Shown here one piece after another: positions 47,720 through 57,722 of a stretch of DNA of 64,000 nt. The stretch is from contig NZ_JABSNP010000021.1 of the NCBI RefSeq assembly GCF_013294115.1, positions 1-64,000 on the forward strand. Direction: 5' to 3'. The notes beneath the pieces were generated by a model. The model did no database searches. It was not told the origin of the DNA and was given only the letters and a program-made list of their open reading frames with translations. Every line of letters begins with the position of its first letter. Position 1 is the first letter of the stretch. This stretch comes from Hymenobacter caeli (GTDB taxonomy: Bacteria; Bacteroidota; Bacteroidia; Cytophagales; Hymenobacteraceae). The translations under genes were made by a program, and so were the position numbers.

Positions 47720-49822
47720 GTGCGCCAACGCTTATCTTTTTGTTCCCTTGTCCTGGCCGTCCTCAGCTGGGGGCTGCTGCTGCTGGGCACCTTGGGGCGG
47801 GCCCACGCGGTGCCGGGGCTGGCCGGGTGGCCGCGCTGGGGCATCATCCTGGCCCAGGCCGTTTTCGTGCTGTTCGTGTTCCTCTACCAGCGGGGCCGGC
47901 CCGACCCGCTCCAGGGCTACGACTTCGTGGGCCTGCTGCGGCGCCTGGTGCGGGGCCCCGGCCTGATAGCCGCCGTGGCGCTGGCCCTGGGCTTGCTGGA
48001 GCGCGCGGCCGCGGTGGCCAGGCTGCCGGCCGGGGGCCCGGCGCTCCTGGCCGTGGTGTACACCGTCAACCTGGGGCTATTCGTGGTGTTTTTGGCCCGC
48101 ACCAACTACGCCTGGCGGTCGCTCATCCTGTTCCGGTCCACGGTGCGCCTGCGCACCGAGTGGGCCTTGTTTGAGGTGCTGCTGGGGGCCACGCTGCTGC
48201 TGCGGCTGCTGAGCTGGCACCCGCCCGCCACCGTCAACACCGTTGTATTCACGGCGCTGGCCTTGTTTGGGGCCTACCTGGGCACCAACCAGAAATGGGT
48301 CGCGTACCTCTCGCGGCGGCAAAAGTGGCAGGCCGTGGCCTACGAGCTGCTGCTGCTGCTGGGGCTGCTGGTGTTCGTGCAGTACTTCCGCGCCACGCGG
48401 TTCGACCCGCTGCTGCTGGCCCCCGAGCCCCAGGGCGCGTTTCTGGTGCTGACGGCTTTTTTCGCGGCGTTTTATTCGGTGACGGGCCTGCTCGTCACCT
48501 TTTTCAACCTGCCCACGGCCCGGGTGCACGAGCAGCGCCGGGCCGAAGTGCTCAGCCTCCAGCGCCTCACCCAAATCATTCAGCGCGGGCAGTCGGAAGC
48601 CGAAATTTATCAAACCCTGCTCGACGCGGCCGCCGACACGGCCCAGGCCGACGCGGCCTGGCTCGACGTACCGGCCGAAAACCCGGCCGGCAAAACCACC
48701 GCCGCCACGGAGTACTACTACAAAGTCAGTCCGGCCGAGGCCACGCTCCTGCGCGACGCCTTGGCGCACTACCGCCTCAGCGGCGTCAACTTCGTCAACA
48801 ACAACCTGGCGGAAAAGCCGGCCCTGGCCGCGGTAGCCCCCCACTACCGGTCGCTGGTGCTGCTGCCGCTGCACGGCACCCAGCACCGCTACGGCACCCT
48901 GTACCTGCTCAAGCGCATCCCCTACGGCTTCGACCCCGAAGAGGTGAGCGTACTGCGCAGCTTCACGGACCAAACGGTGCTCAGCCTCGAAAACCTCACG
49001 CTGGCCACCCTGGCCCTGCACAACCAGCGCACCCAGGAAGAGCTGAAAATTGCGTCCGAAGTGCAGGACAGCCTCATTCCCAAGAACCTGCCCACCGACG
49101 ACTGGTTCGAAATCAGCACCCACTCGCTGGCGGCCAAGGAGGTGGGCGGCGATTTCTACGATTTCCTGGTGCTGCCGGGCCGGCGGCTGGCCGTGCTCAT
49201 CGGCGACGTGAGCGGCAAGGGCGTGACGGCCGCCTTCCACATGGCCCAGATGAAGGGCATCTTCCACGCCCTGATGCAGGGCAACCCGCTGGCCAAAAAC
49301 GAGCGCGACCGGTTTCCGCTGCCCAGCCGCTTCATGGCGCAGGCCAATGCGGCCCTCGCCCACTGCCTGGAGCGCTCCTCGTTCATCACGTCCTCGCTCT
49401 ACATCATCGACTACGAGCAGGGCGGCTTCATGTTTGCCCGCGCCGGGCACTGCCACACGCTCTACTACCACGCCCTGCGCGAGGAGGTGTTCTACTTCCA
49501 ATCGGCGGGCCTGGGGCTGGGCATCATCCGCAACGAAGGCTACGAGAAGCACATCAACAACCAGTTTTACGACTACGGACCCGGCGACGTAATGGTGGTT
49601 TACACCGACGGCATCGTGGAGGCCCGCGGGGCCGGGCAGGAAGAATACGGCGAGGACCGCCTCAAGCTGCGCCTCGAAGAATGTTATTACCAAGAGGCCG
49701 ACGCCATCAAGCAGTTCATTCTGAACGACTTGAATGCCTTCACCACCGGCCAGCCCATCCACGACGACCAGACCCTGCTCGTCATTAAATTCAAAGCCGT
49801 TCAACCGGAACCGGCCGCCTGA
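47720..49822 (+). CDS. Membrane-bound SpoIIE/RsbU-type PP2C phosphatase
   Basis: About 700 residues. The N-terminal ~280 residues hold roughly seven hydrophobic helices. A GAF-like sensory domain follows (LQRLTQIIQRGQSEAEIYQTLLDAA ... SVLRSFTDQTVLSLENL). The C-terminal ~240 residues are a SpoIIE phosphatase: EVQDSLIPKNLP, EVGGDFYDF, LIGDVSGKGVTAA, VVYTDGIVEA and DDQTLLV carry the metal-binding Asp residues. A GTG at 47720 gives a clean N-terminus (RQRLSFCSLVLAVLSW); the frame is open to 47639. It should dephosphorylate the STAS protein encoded next. Confidence 0.86.
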   Translation: MRQRLSFCSLVLAVLSWGLLLLGTLGRAHAVPGLAGWPRWGIILAQAVFVLFVFLYQRGRPDPLQGYDFVGLLRRLVRGPGLIAAVALALGLLERAAAVARLPAGGPALLAVVYTVNLGLFVVFLARTNYAWRSLILFRSTVRLRTEWALFEVLLGATLLLRLLSWHPPATVNTVVFTALALFGAYLGTNQKWVAYLSRRQKWQAVAYELLLLLGLLVFVQYFRATRFDPLLLAPEPQGAFLVLTAFFAAFYSVTGLLVTFFNLPTARVHEQRRAEVLSLQRLTQIIQRGQSEAEIYQTLLDAAADTAQADAAWLDVPAENPAGKTTAATEYYYKVSPAEATLLRDALAHYRLSGVNFVNNNLAEKPALAAVAPHYRSLVLLPLHGTQHRYGTLYLLKRIPYGFDPEEVSVLRSFTDQTVLSLENLTLATLALHNQRTQEELKIASEVQDSLIPKNLPTDDWFEISTHSLAAKEVGGDFYDFLVLPGRRLAVLIGDVSGKGVTAAFHMAQMKGIFHALMQGNPLAKNERDRFPLPSRFMAQANAALAHCLERSSFITSSLYIIDYEQGGFMFARAGHCHTLYYHALREEVFYFQSAGLGLGIIRNEGYEKHINNQFYDYGPGDVMVVYTDGIVEARGAGQEEYGEDRLKLRLEECYYQEADAIKQFILNDLNAFTTGQPIHDDQTLLVIKFKAVQPEPAA

Positions 49823-49837
49823 CGTATCTGCCCCATC

Positions 49838-50167
49838 ATGAAAGTAACTGCTCACCCCTCCGCCGATTCCCTGTTGCTCGTCCTCGACGGCGAGCTGGAC
49901 GCTAGCTCGGCCGTATTGCTTGATTCCGAGCTGGTCAAACCCGGGCTGCTCGACTACCGCAAGGTGCTCATCGACTGCGCCAAGCTCAGCTACATTTCGT
50001 CGGCGGGCCTGGGCGTTTTCATTTCCCACTTGCAGCGGCTGCAAGACCACAACGTGAAGCTGGTATTTTTCAACATGCAGGAAAAAGTGTTCAACGTCTT
50101 TGAAATCCTCGGGCTCGACTCGCTCATGACCATCGTGCCCACCCAGGCCGAGGCCACGGCGGCGTAG
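49838..50167 (+). CDS. STAS-domain anti-sigma factor antagonist (RsbV/SpoIIAA type)
   Basis: A 109-residue single STAS domain. KVLIDCAKLSYISSAGLGVFI contains the conserved Ser at about 54-55 that is phosphorylated in this family, and NVKLVFFNMQEKVFNVFEILGL closes the fold. It follows the phosphatase by 15 nt and precedes a kinase-like gene, the normal partner-switching trio. When dephosphorylated it would bind the HATPase protein and free that protein's target. Confidence 0.88.
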   Translation: MKVTAHPSADSLLLVLDGELDASSAVLLDSELVKPGLLDYRKVLIDCAKLSYISSAGLGVFISHLQRLQDHNVKLVFFNMQEKVFNVFEILGLDSLMTIVPTQAEATAA

Positions 50168-50259
50168 GCCGGCACCCTTTTGGCCCGGCGGTTGCGCCGG
50201 GCCCCCACACCCGACATCCGGCAGGGGCCTGAACAACTGGCCGCGCCGTGGCATCCCTC

Positions 50260-50673
50260 ATGAAAGACGTGCTCCGCATCGAATGCTCGCGCCACAACCT
50301 GCAACAGGTGCGCGACTTTGTGCGGGCTTTTTTGCACCGCCGCGACCTGCCCGAGCTGCTGGTGAACCAGGTGGTGCTGGCCGTGGACGAGGTGGTGGCC
50401 AACTTCATCATCCACGCCAACGGCGAAGATGCGCACCAGGTAATTGAGCTGCAATTGGTGGTGGAAAACCACTACCTGAACGTGGAAATAGCCGACCACG
50501 GCGGCTCCATTTACCTGCCCCCGCCCCACGTGGCCCCCAACCTGGCCGAGTACATCCGCCAGGGCCGCAAGGGCGGCATGGGCATGGCCCTGGTGAACCG
50601 CCTGATGGACCGGGTAGAGTTTTTCACCCGCGACCAGCACACCGTGTGCCACCTGAGCAAGCACCTGGCGTGA
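50260..50673 (+). CDS. HATPase anti-sigma-like kinase (RsbW type)
   Basis: A 137-residue protein with a GHKL ATPase fold. VVLAVDEVVANFIIHAN is the N-box, VEIADHGGS the G1 box, and GRKGGMGMALVNRLMDRVEF the G2 region. It should phosphorylate the STAS Ser. An in-frame GTG four codons upstream is possible; the ATG at 50260 is preferred. No sigma factor gene is found in the window, so what this module switches is not visible. Confidence 0.86.
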   Translation: MKDVLRIECSRHNLQQVRDFVRAFLHRRDLPELLVNQVVLAVDEVVANFIIHANGEDAHQVIELQLVVENHYLNVEIADHGGSIYLPPPHVAPNLAEYIRQGRKGGMGMALVNRLMDRVEFFTRDQHTVCHLSKHLA

Positions 50674-50718
50674 GGGCCCCGGGGGCCGGCGCGGGGCCGG
50701 CATCGACTGGAAATTAGT

Positions 50719-50726
50719 TAATTTCG
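50719..50726 (+). promoter_or_regulatory. -7-like element for the lipoprotein isomerase gene
   Basis: TAATTTCG, one base from TAnnTTTG, 72 nt before the ATG at 50799. Confidence 0.35.
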
Positions 50727-50798
50727 CCGGCCGGGGCCGCCCTGGCAGCCGGCGCTGCGCCGGCCGGGCGGCCCCGGCCCGTTCCTTTTCCCCTTTCC

Positions 50799-53144
50799 AT
50801 GCACACACGCTTTTTGCACGTTGGCGCGGCCGCCGTGCTGCTCCTGGCGGGCTGCCAGGCCACCAAACCCCAAGCCACCGGCCCGGTAGGGCCGGGGCCG
50901 GCCGGGGCCGGGCCGGCCATCGAAACCCTGGGCCCCGTGGCGGTACCGGCCGGCGAGTTTGCCTACGTGTACCGCAAAAACAACGGCACGGCCCCCGACT
51001 ACGGCACCCGCCCGAGCGTGGCCGAGTACCTGGACCTGTACACCAACTTCCGGCTAAAGGTGCTGGAAGCCGAGCGCCGGGGCCTCGACACCACCCAGGC
51101 CTTCCACCGCGAGCTGGACGGCTACCGCCAGCAGCTGGCCCAGCCCTACCTCACGGAGAAAAGCGTGACCGACCAGCTCGTGCGCGAGGCCTACGACCGC
51201 ATGGGCCAGGAGGTGAGCGCCGCCCACATCCTGGTGCGGGTGGCCCCCGACGCGGCTCCGGCCGACACGCTGGCCGCCTACCAAAAAATAATGGCCCTGC
51301 GCCAGCAGGTGCTGGGCGGGGCCGACTTCGGCACCCTGGCCCGGCAGCAGAGCGAAGACCCCTCGGCCAAGGAAAACGGCGGCAGCCTGGGCTACTTCAC
51401 GGCCATGCAGATGGTGTACCCGTTCGAGACGGCGGCCTACAAGACGCCGGTGGGCCAGGTGTCGCTGCCCGTCCGCACGCGCTTCGGCTACCACCTCATC
51501 AAGGTGAACGACCGGCGGGCGGCGCAGGGCGAAATCAAGGTGGCCCACCTGATGGTGCGCGTGAACGCCCACGCCCCGGCCGCCGACTCGCTCACGGCCA
51601 AGAAAAAGATTGACGAGCTGTACGCCCGCCTGCGCAAGGGCGAGGCCTGGGACAAGCTTGTGGCCCAGTTCTCGGAGGACGCCGGCTCGGCCGCCAACGG
51701 CGGCGAGCTGCCGCCCTTCGGCACGGGCCGCATGATTCCCTCGTTCGAGGCCGTGGCGTTTAAGCTGCAAAAGCCCGGCGACATTGCCCCGCCCGTGCAG
51801 ACGCCCTACGGCTGGCACATCATCAAGCTGCTGGAGAAGCAGCCCGTGCCCACGTTCGCCACGTTGGAGCCGACGCTGAAAAGCAAGGTGGCCAAAGACT
51901 CGCGCTCCGAGCTGAACCGCACGGCCTTCCTCAAGCGCATCCGCCAGGAAGACCAGTTCCTGGAGATGCCGGCGGCCAAGGCGCTGGTGCTGGCGCGGGC
52001 CGATACGTCGTTGGTGAAGGGCCGCTTCCGCTACGAGGCCCCCGCGACCGCCGCCGCCGGCCAAAAGGCCGGCCCGAAGAAGGGCAAGGCCACCGCTGCG
52101 TCGGACAATACGGTGCTGTTCACCATCAAACAGCAGCCGTACTACGTGAAGGATTTCCTGCAATACGTGGCCCAGAACCAGCGCCCGCGCCCGGGGGCCC
52201 AGCCGGCCTTCGTGATGGAGCAGCTCTACGACCAGTACGCCGACCAGCGCCTGACCGACTTCGAGAAGAACTCGCTCGACGCCAAGTACGAGGACTACCG
52301 GATGCTGGCCAAGGAGTACCGCGACGGCATCCTGCTGTTCCAGCTGATGGACGAAAAGGTGTGGAGCAAGGCCATTGAGGACACCGCGGGCCTGAAGAAG
52401 TTCTTCGCCGCCAACCAGGCCAATTACCAGTGGGGCCCCCGCGTGCAGGCCACGGTGGTGAGCGCCGCCACGCCGGCGCTGCTGGCCCGCGCCCAGGCCG
52501 CGCTGAAAACCGGCCACTACCCGGTGAAGGGCCCCTTCGGGCCCGTGGCCTTCGCCCCCGGCACGGCCACGCCCACCAAGGCCGGGGCCCTGGCCCTCGA
52601 CAAGCTGGCCCGCGCCGCGGCCGCCGATACGGCCGCTACGGCCACCGCCACGCTCCGGCCCCGCAAGGGCGAGTCCGCCAGGCTGAGCGCCCAGCGCACC
52701 GCCGCGCTGCTGGCCTACCTGCGCGGCAAGGGCCTGCCCGCCGGCCGGGTGAAAATAATTTCGCGCCCGGCCGCCAGCGGCGGCGGCGACGCCCTGCTGG
52801 CCCTGGCCACCACCAACCCCGCCGCCGTGGAAACGGCCCTGAACGAAGGCAACCCGCTGGGCGTGCAAATCACGCAGCGCGTGTTCCAGAAAGGCGACAA
52901 CAAGGCCGTAGACGACGTGCTGGGCCGGGGCCCCGGTACCTACCCCGTGCAGAAAGACGGCCGCTACTACGCCATCACCGTGGCCCGCACGCTGCCCGCC
53001 GGCCCCAAGGCGCTGGCCGACGCCCGGGGCCAGGCCACCAGCGACTACCAGAATTTCCTGGAAAAAGAATGGATTGCCCAGCTCCGCCAGCAAAACCCCG
53101 TGCAGGTAAACCAAGCCGAGGTGGACAAGCTAATTACCAAGTAA
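50799..53144 (+). CDS. Lipoprotein peptidyl-prolyl isomerase with two PpiC domains
   Basis: A 781-residue exported protein. The signal ends in a lipobox (LLLAGC, Cys at about 20), so it is membrane-anchored. Two consecutive parvulin domains follow: SAAHILVRV ... GGSLGYFTAMQMVYPFE ... FGYHLIKVND and KVAHLMVRV ... GGELPPFGTGRMIPSFE ... YGWHIIKLLE. The distal third contains FAPGTATPTKAGALALDKLA and RLSAQRTAALLAYLRGKGLP, which resemble a degenerate OmpA-like domain. It probably folds outer-membrane proteins in the periplasm, next to the SurA-like gene. Confidence 0.85.
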   Translation: MHTRFLHVGAAAVLLLAGCQATKPQATGPVGPGPAGAGPAIETLGPVAVPAGEFAYVYRKNNGTAPDYGTRPSVAEYLDLYTNFRLKVLEAERRGLDTTQAFHRELDGYRQQLAQPYLTEKSVTDQLVREAYDRMGQEVSAAHILVRVAPDAAPADTLAAYQKIMALRQQVLGGADFGTLARQQSEDPSAKENGGSLGYFTAMQMVYPFETAAYKTPVGQVSLPVRTRFGYHLIKVNDRRAAQGEIKVAHLMVRVNAHAPAADSLTAKKKIDELYARLRKGEAWDKLVAQFSEDAGSAANGGELPPFGTGRMIPSFEAVAFKLQKPGDIAPPVQTPYGWHIIKLLEKQPVPTFATLEPTLKSKVAKDSRSELNRTAFLKRIRQEDQFLEMPAAKALVLARADTSLVKGRFRYEAPATAAAGQKAGPKKGKATAASDNTVLFTIKQQPYYVKDFLQYVAQNQRPRPGAQPAFVMEQLYDQYADQRLTDFEKNSLDAKYEDYRMLAKEYRDGILLFQLMDEKVWSKAIEDTAGLKKFFAANQANYQWGPRVQATVVSAATPALLARAQAALKTGHYPVKGPFGPVAFAPGTATPTKAGALALDKLARAAAADTAATATATLRPRKGESARLSAQRTAALLAYLRGKGLPAGRVKIISRPAASGGGDALLALATTNPAAVETALNEGNPLGVQITQRVFQKGDNKAVDDVLGRGPGTYPVQKDGRYYAITVARTLPAGPKALADARGQATSDYQNFLEKEWIAQLRQQNPVQVNQAEVDKLITK

Positions 53145-53192
53145 CAGCTTTAGCGCGAGCGGGTTAGCCAGGGTGGCTGCGGTGCTTCTTTG

Positions 53193-53216
53193 AGCCCTGG
53201 CCCGCGGGCCGGGGCT
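53193..53216 (+). terminator. Terminator after the lipoprotein isomerase gene
   Basis: A 12-bp stem with one mismatch (AGCCCTGGCCCG/CGGGCCGGGGCT), no unpaired loop, followed by TTTCT. Confidence 0.55.
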
Positions 53217-53341
53217 TTCTGCTGGCGGGTGGGTTGCAACCCCGGCGGCGGCGGCGGGCTCCTTTTGTTGCCGCGGGCCGATTTGTGGCGAAATTTACGG
53301 GCCGGTACTGGCGTTGCGGGCTCGGGCAACGCGGGCGGCGG

Positions 53342-53349
53342 TAGCTTTG
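53342..53349 (+). promoter_or_regulatory. -7 promoter element for the SurA-like gene
   Basis: TAGCTTTG matches TAnnTTTG exactly, 42 nt before the ATG at 53392. Confidence 0.5.
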
Positions 53350-53391
53350 TGGTCCGGTGTCAACCGTTATTCTGAAAATAGATAAGTGATT

Positions 53392-54780
53392 ATGCGCAAG
53401 CAATTAAATCGGGCATTGGCGGCGGGCGTGTGCGCCCTGGCCTTGCTGCTGGGAGCCGCGCCCGCGGCGCAGGCCCAGCTGGGCGTGGGCCGCCCCAAGG
53501 GCCAGGAGCTGATCGACGGCATCATCGTGAAGGTGGACAACCAGATTGTGCTGCGCTCCGACGTGGAAACCATTTACGCCCAGGAGGTGGCCCGCGCCGA
53601 AGGCAAGGCCCTGCCGCCCGACCTGCGCTGCAAGATTTTGCAGAGCTTGGTGCTGAACAAGCTCATGCTGGCCCGCGCCGACGTGGACTCCGTGACCGTG
53701 ACCGACGCCCGGGTGAACGGCGAGCTGGACCGCCGCATGGCCTACTTCGTGCAGCAGGTGGGCTCGGAAAAGAAGCTCGAAGAACTGTACAACAAGTCGG
53801 CGAAATCGCTGAAAGACGACCTGCGGCCCCAGGTGAAGGAGCAGCTGGTGCAGCAGGAGATGCAGGAAAAAATCACCGGCAAGCTGGCCGTCACGCCCCG
53901 CGAGGTGAACACGTACTTCAACAAGATTCCTAAAGACAGCCTGCCCTATTACTCCACCGAGGTGGAAGTGGGCCAGATTGTGATGCCTGCCCAAGTGAAC
54001 GAGGCCGCCAAGCAGGCCGCGATTGCCAAGCTCAACGACCTGCGGGCCCAGGTACTGGCCGGGGCCTCGTTTGAGGAGCTGGCCAAGAAGTACTCGGAAG
54101 ACCCGGGCTCGGCCGTGCAAGGGGGCCTGCTGGGCTTCTTCAAGCGCGGCGAGCTGGTGCCGGAGTACGAGGCCGCGGCGCGCAAGCTGGAGCCGGGGCA
54201 GATGTCGCCGGTGGTGCAGTCGCAGTTCGGCTTCCACCTTATTCAGTTCATTGAGCGCAAAGGCGACAGCTACTCCACGCGCCACATCCTGCTGAAGCCC
54301 GCCACGGGCACGGCCGATGCCAGCGCCTCGGCCAAGAAGCTGGCCCGCCTGCGCACCCAGATTTTGTCGGACAGCATCAGCTTCGCGAAAGCCGCCAAGG
54401 ACAACTCCAGCGACAAGGCCTCCAGCACCAACGGCGGCCTGCTGGCCAACCGCCAGGACGGCGGCTCGCGCATTCCCCTCGACAAGCTCGACCCGGCCGT
54501 GTTCTTCACCATCGACACCATGAAGGTGGGCCACATCACCCCGCCCCTGCCCTACCGCACCGACGACGGCAAGGACGCCATGCGCATCCTCTACCTGAAA
54601 TCGAACACCCCGCCCCACCAGGCCAACCTCAACGACGACTACCAGAAGATTGCCGCCGCCGCCCTCGGCGAGAAGAAGAGCAAGGTGCTGGACGAGTGGT
54701 TCGTGAAAAACCGCGGCACGGTGTACCTGGAAGTGGCCCCGGAGTACGCGCAGTGCAAGGTGCTGGACGTACAGCTTTGA
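53392..54780 (+). CDS. SurA-like periplasmic peptidyl-prolyl isomerase
   Basis: A 462-residue protein with a signal peptide ending in AAQAQ. An N-terminal SurA-type chaperone region follows (DGIIVKVDNQIVLRSDVETIYAQ ... KILQSLVLNKLMLARADVD), then two parvulin domains (EVGQIVMP ... GGLLGFFKRGELVPEYE ... FGFHLIQFIE and TRHILLKP ... GGLLANRQDGGSRIPL). It helps outer-membrane proteins cross the periplasm. It lies directly after the lipoprotein isomerase and has its own promoter element. Confidence 0.87.
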   Translation: MRKQLNRALAAGVCALALLLGAAPAAQAQLGVGRPKGQELIDGIIVKVDNQIVLRSDVETIYAQEVARAEGKALPPDLRCKILQSLVLNKLMLARADVDSVTVTDARVNGELDRRMAYFVQQVGSEKKLEELYNKSAKSLKDDLRPQVKEQLVQQEMQEKITGKLAVTPREVNTYFNKIPKDSLPYYSTEVEVGQIVMPAQVNEAAKQAAIAKLNDLRAQVLAGASFEELAKKYSEDPGSAVQGGLLGFFKRGELVPEYEAAARKLEPGQMSPVVQSQFGFHLIQFIERKGDSYSTRHILLKPATGTADASASAKKLARLRTQILSDSISFAKAAKDNSSDKASSTNGGLLANRQDGGSRIPLDKLDPAVFFTIDTMKVGHITPPLPYRTDDGKDAMRILYLKSNTPPHQANLNDDYQKIAAAALGEKKSKVLDEWFVKNRGTVYLEVAPEYAQCKVLDVQL

Positions 54781-54783
54781 ACT

Positions 54784-54901
54784 TAGCTGTTAGCTTTTAG
54801 CCGTTAGCTATTAGCTTTTTTGCGGGGCACGTAATCTATTCAGCGGCCTATCTATTGGCCGTAAAAAAGCTAATAGCTAGCAGCTAAAAGCTAAAAGCTA
54901 A
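54784..54901. repeat. Palindromic element with five-heptad arms (TAGCTNT type)
   Basis: The left arm 54784-54818 is five 7-nt units (TAGCTGT, TAGCTTT, TAGCCGT and so on). The right arm 54867-54901 is five units of the complementary type (AAGCTAA, TAGCTAG and so on). The 48-nt spacer is unrelated to those of the other elements. It starts 4 nt after the SurA-like stop codon. Confidence 0.88.
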
Positions 54902-54907
54902 AGACAA

Positions 54908-55861
<954 letters not shown>

Positions 55862-55872
55862 TCCATCAGGCC

Positions 55873-55980
55873 GTCATGCTGAGCGTAGTCGAAGCATCTC
55901 TCCCGCGTGGCTAACCCAATCGATTGGACTACTTGCGCCGTAGAGATGCTTCGGCTCCACTTCGTTGCGCTCAGCATGAC
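55873..55980. repeat. Inverted repeat, GTCATGCTGAGC family, copy 3
   Basis: The left arm (about 55873-55902) and the right arm (about 55942-55980) pair at both ends, but the right arm carries the longer GCAACGAAGTGGAGCCGAAG version and so leaves a bulge. It lies just after the moxR stop codon. Confidence 0.8.
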
Positions 55981-56002
55981 CGCCTTTTTCCTTGCTAAAA
56001 AA

Positions 56003-56422
56003 ATGGAAGACCAAGCCTACTACCAGCAATTTGAGCGCAACCTGCGCATCATCCTCGACGCCTTGGCCGCGGGCCTCGACTTGCGCAGCACCGCCCTCGC
56101 AACCAGCCTGCCCATTGAGGTGTACGTGCTGTGCGAGGTGCTGAACCAGGGGGCCGGCGAGCAGTTCCGCCTCACCACCGAAGGCGTGGCGCGGGTGGAT
56201 GAGTTCTACCAGCAGTTCATGCAGCACGAGGGCCCCGCGCTGGCCGCCATCCGCGCCATCCTGGCCGACAAGCGGGCCCTGATGCAAACCCCCGAAGGCC
56301 GCGTGCTGACCAAGGAGATGCTCATCCGCCGCCTGGAGTTTTTCAACGAAGCCGCCCGGCAGGTGAACGTGATGCGCACCCAGCACACGCTGGGCAGCCC
56401 CCGGCAGTACGTGGGGCAGTAA
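56003..56422 (+). CDS. Hypothetical protein
   Basis: A 139-residue protein predicted to be mostly helical (EDQAYYQQFERNLRIILDALAAGLDLRS, TEGVARVDEFYQQFMQHEG), with no signal peptide and no membrane helix. I recognise no family. The frame is open upstream into the GTCATGCTGAGC repeat, so the ATG at 56003 is chosen. It follows moxR by 141 nt and its stop codon lies in a hairpin shared with the convergent alcohol dehydrogenase gene. Confidence 0.65.
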   Translation: MEDQAYYQQFERNLRIILDALAAGLDLRSTALATSLPIEVYVLCEVLNQGAGEQFRLTTEGVARVDEFYQQFMQHEGPALAAIRAILADKRALMQTPEGRVLTKEMLIRRLEFFNEAARQVNVMRTQHTLGSPRQYVGQ

Positions 56423-56461
56423 AGAGTTATGGGTTGACAAATCGTCAACCCATAACTCTTT
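56421..56461. terminator. Bidirectional hairpin between convergent genes
   Basis: An 18-bp perfect stem (AAAGAGTTATGGGTTGAC paired with its complement) with a 5-nt loop. It is followed by further ACTCTTT heptads up to the alcohol dehydrogenase stop. The stem is built from the GAGTTAT-type units seen at 60888-60953. Confidence 0.75.
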
Positions 56462-56473
56462 ACTCTTTACTCT

Positions 56474-57526
56474 CTAAAGCGTGGCCATGTCAATCACGAA
56501 GCGGTAGGGCACCTTGCCCGCGTCCACGTCGGCGAAGGCTTGGTTGATGTGCTTGATGTCGATTAGCTCCACGTCGGACGTGATGCCGTGCTGGGCGCAG
56601 AAGTCCAGCACTTCCTGGGTTTCGGCGATGCTGCCGATGAACGAGCCCGACTGGCTGCGGCGCTTGGTGGCTAGCTGCATGTTGTCGGTGCCCTTGGCCA
56701 GGGGCTCCAGGGCCCCCACCAGCACGATGTGGCCGTCGCGCTTCAGCAGGTTGATGTAGGGATTGATGTCGTGCTGCACGGGAACAGTGCTGAGCACAAA
56801 GTCGAATTTTTCCGCGTGCTGGAGCATGGCCGGCGGGTTTTTCGAATACACCACGTCGATAGCCCCGAGCTTGCGGGCAGCCTCCTCCTTGCTGGGCGAG
56901 GTGGTGACGACCGTCACTTCCGCGCCCAGGGCCACTGCCAGCTTCACGGCCACGTGGCCCAGGCCGCCCAAGCCCACGATGGCCACTTTCTGGCCGGGGC
57001 CTACCTTCCAGTGTTTCAGGGGCGAGTAGGTCGTCACGCCGGCGCACAGCAGCGGGGCCACGCCCTTCAGATTGCGGCCCAGGCTGGCGGGCACGCGCAG
57101 CACAAACTTCTCGTGCACCACCAGGTGGTCGGAGTAGCCGCCGTAGGTGTTGGTGCCGTCGGGCTTGAAGGGGCCGTTGTAGGTGGCCAGGAAGCCGTTT
57201 TCGCAGTACTGCTCCTCGCCTTCGGCGCAGGAGGCGCAGTGCTGGCACGAGTCCACCATGCAGCCCACGGCCACCAGGTCGCCGGTTTTGTACTTGGTCA
57301 CGTGCTCGCCCACGGCCGTCACGCGGCCCACAATCTCGTGGCCCGGCACGCAGGGGTACAGCGAATTTTTCCAGTCGTTGCGCACCTGGTGCACGTCGGA
57401 GTGGCACACCCCGCAGTAGGCAATCTGCAAGGCCACGTCGTGGGCCCCGGGCGCGCGGCGCTCAAAACTGAAAGGAACCAGCTTGGATTTTACGCTTTTG
57501 GCAGCGTAGCCTTTGGCAATGGACAT
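56474..57526 (-). CDS. Zinc-dependent NAD(P) alcohol dehydrogenase (YahK/CAD type)
   Basis: A 350-residue medium-chain dehydrogenase. CGVCHSDVHQVRNDW has the first Zn ligand, GHEIVGRVTAVG the second region, CMVDSCQHCASCAEGEEQYCENG the four-Cys structural zinc loop, and VGLGGLGHVAVKLAVALGAEV the cofactor site. It groups with cinnamyl-alcohol-dehydrogenase-like aldehyde reductases such as YahK. The ATG at 57526 (MSIAKGYAAKS) is preferred over a TTG two codons upstream. Single gene, convergent with the unknown gene at 56003. Confidence 0.9.
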   Translation of the reverse strand: MSIAKGYAAKSVKSKLVPFSFERRAPGAHDVALQIAYCGVCHSDVHQVRNDWKNSLYPCVPGHEIVGRVTAVGEHVTKYKTGDLVAVGCMVDSCQHCASCAEGEEQYCENGFLATYNGPFKPDGTNTYGGYSDHLVVHEKFVLRVPASLGRNLKGVAPLLCAGVTTYSPLKHWKVGPGQKVAIVGLGGLGHVAVKLAVALGAEVTVVTTSPSKEEAARKLGAIDVVYSKNPPAMLQHAEKFDFVLSTVPVQHDINPYINLLKRDGHIVLVGALEPLAKGTDNMQLATKRRSQSGSFIGSIAETQEVLDFCAQHGITSDVELIDIKHINQAFADVDAGKVPYRFVIDMATL

Positions 57527-57722
57527 GGGCAAGGACGAAAGTTTGGTTTTGGGGAAAGGAGGCGGGGCCCGGCCACCGGGGCCGCGGGGCGGGGTTCTTT
57601 ACTGCCGGTTCCCGCCCGGGGTTGCTACGGCCCGGCTTGGCCGGCCCCGGGGCCCCGCGCATTTGGGGCCCGCTTAGTTATTTGCCGCCCCGCGCCCCGC
57701 GCGGGGCCGTACCTCCTCTGCC

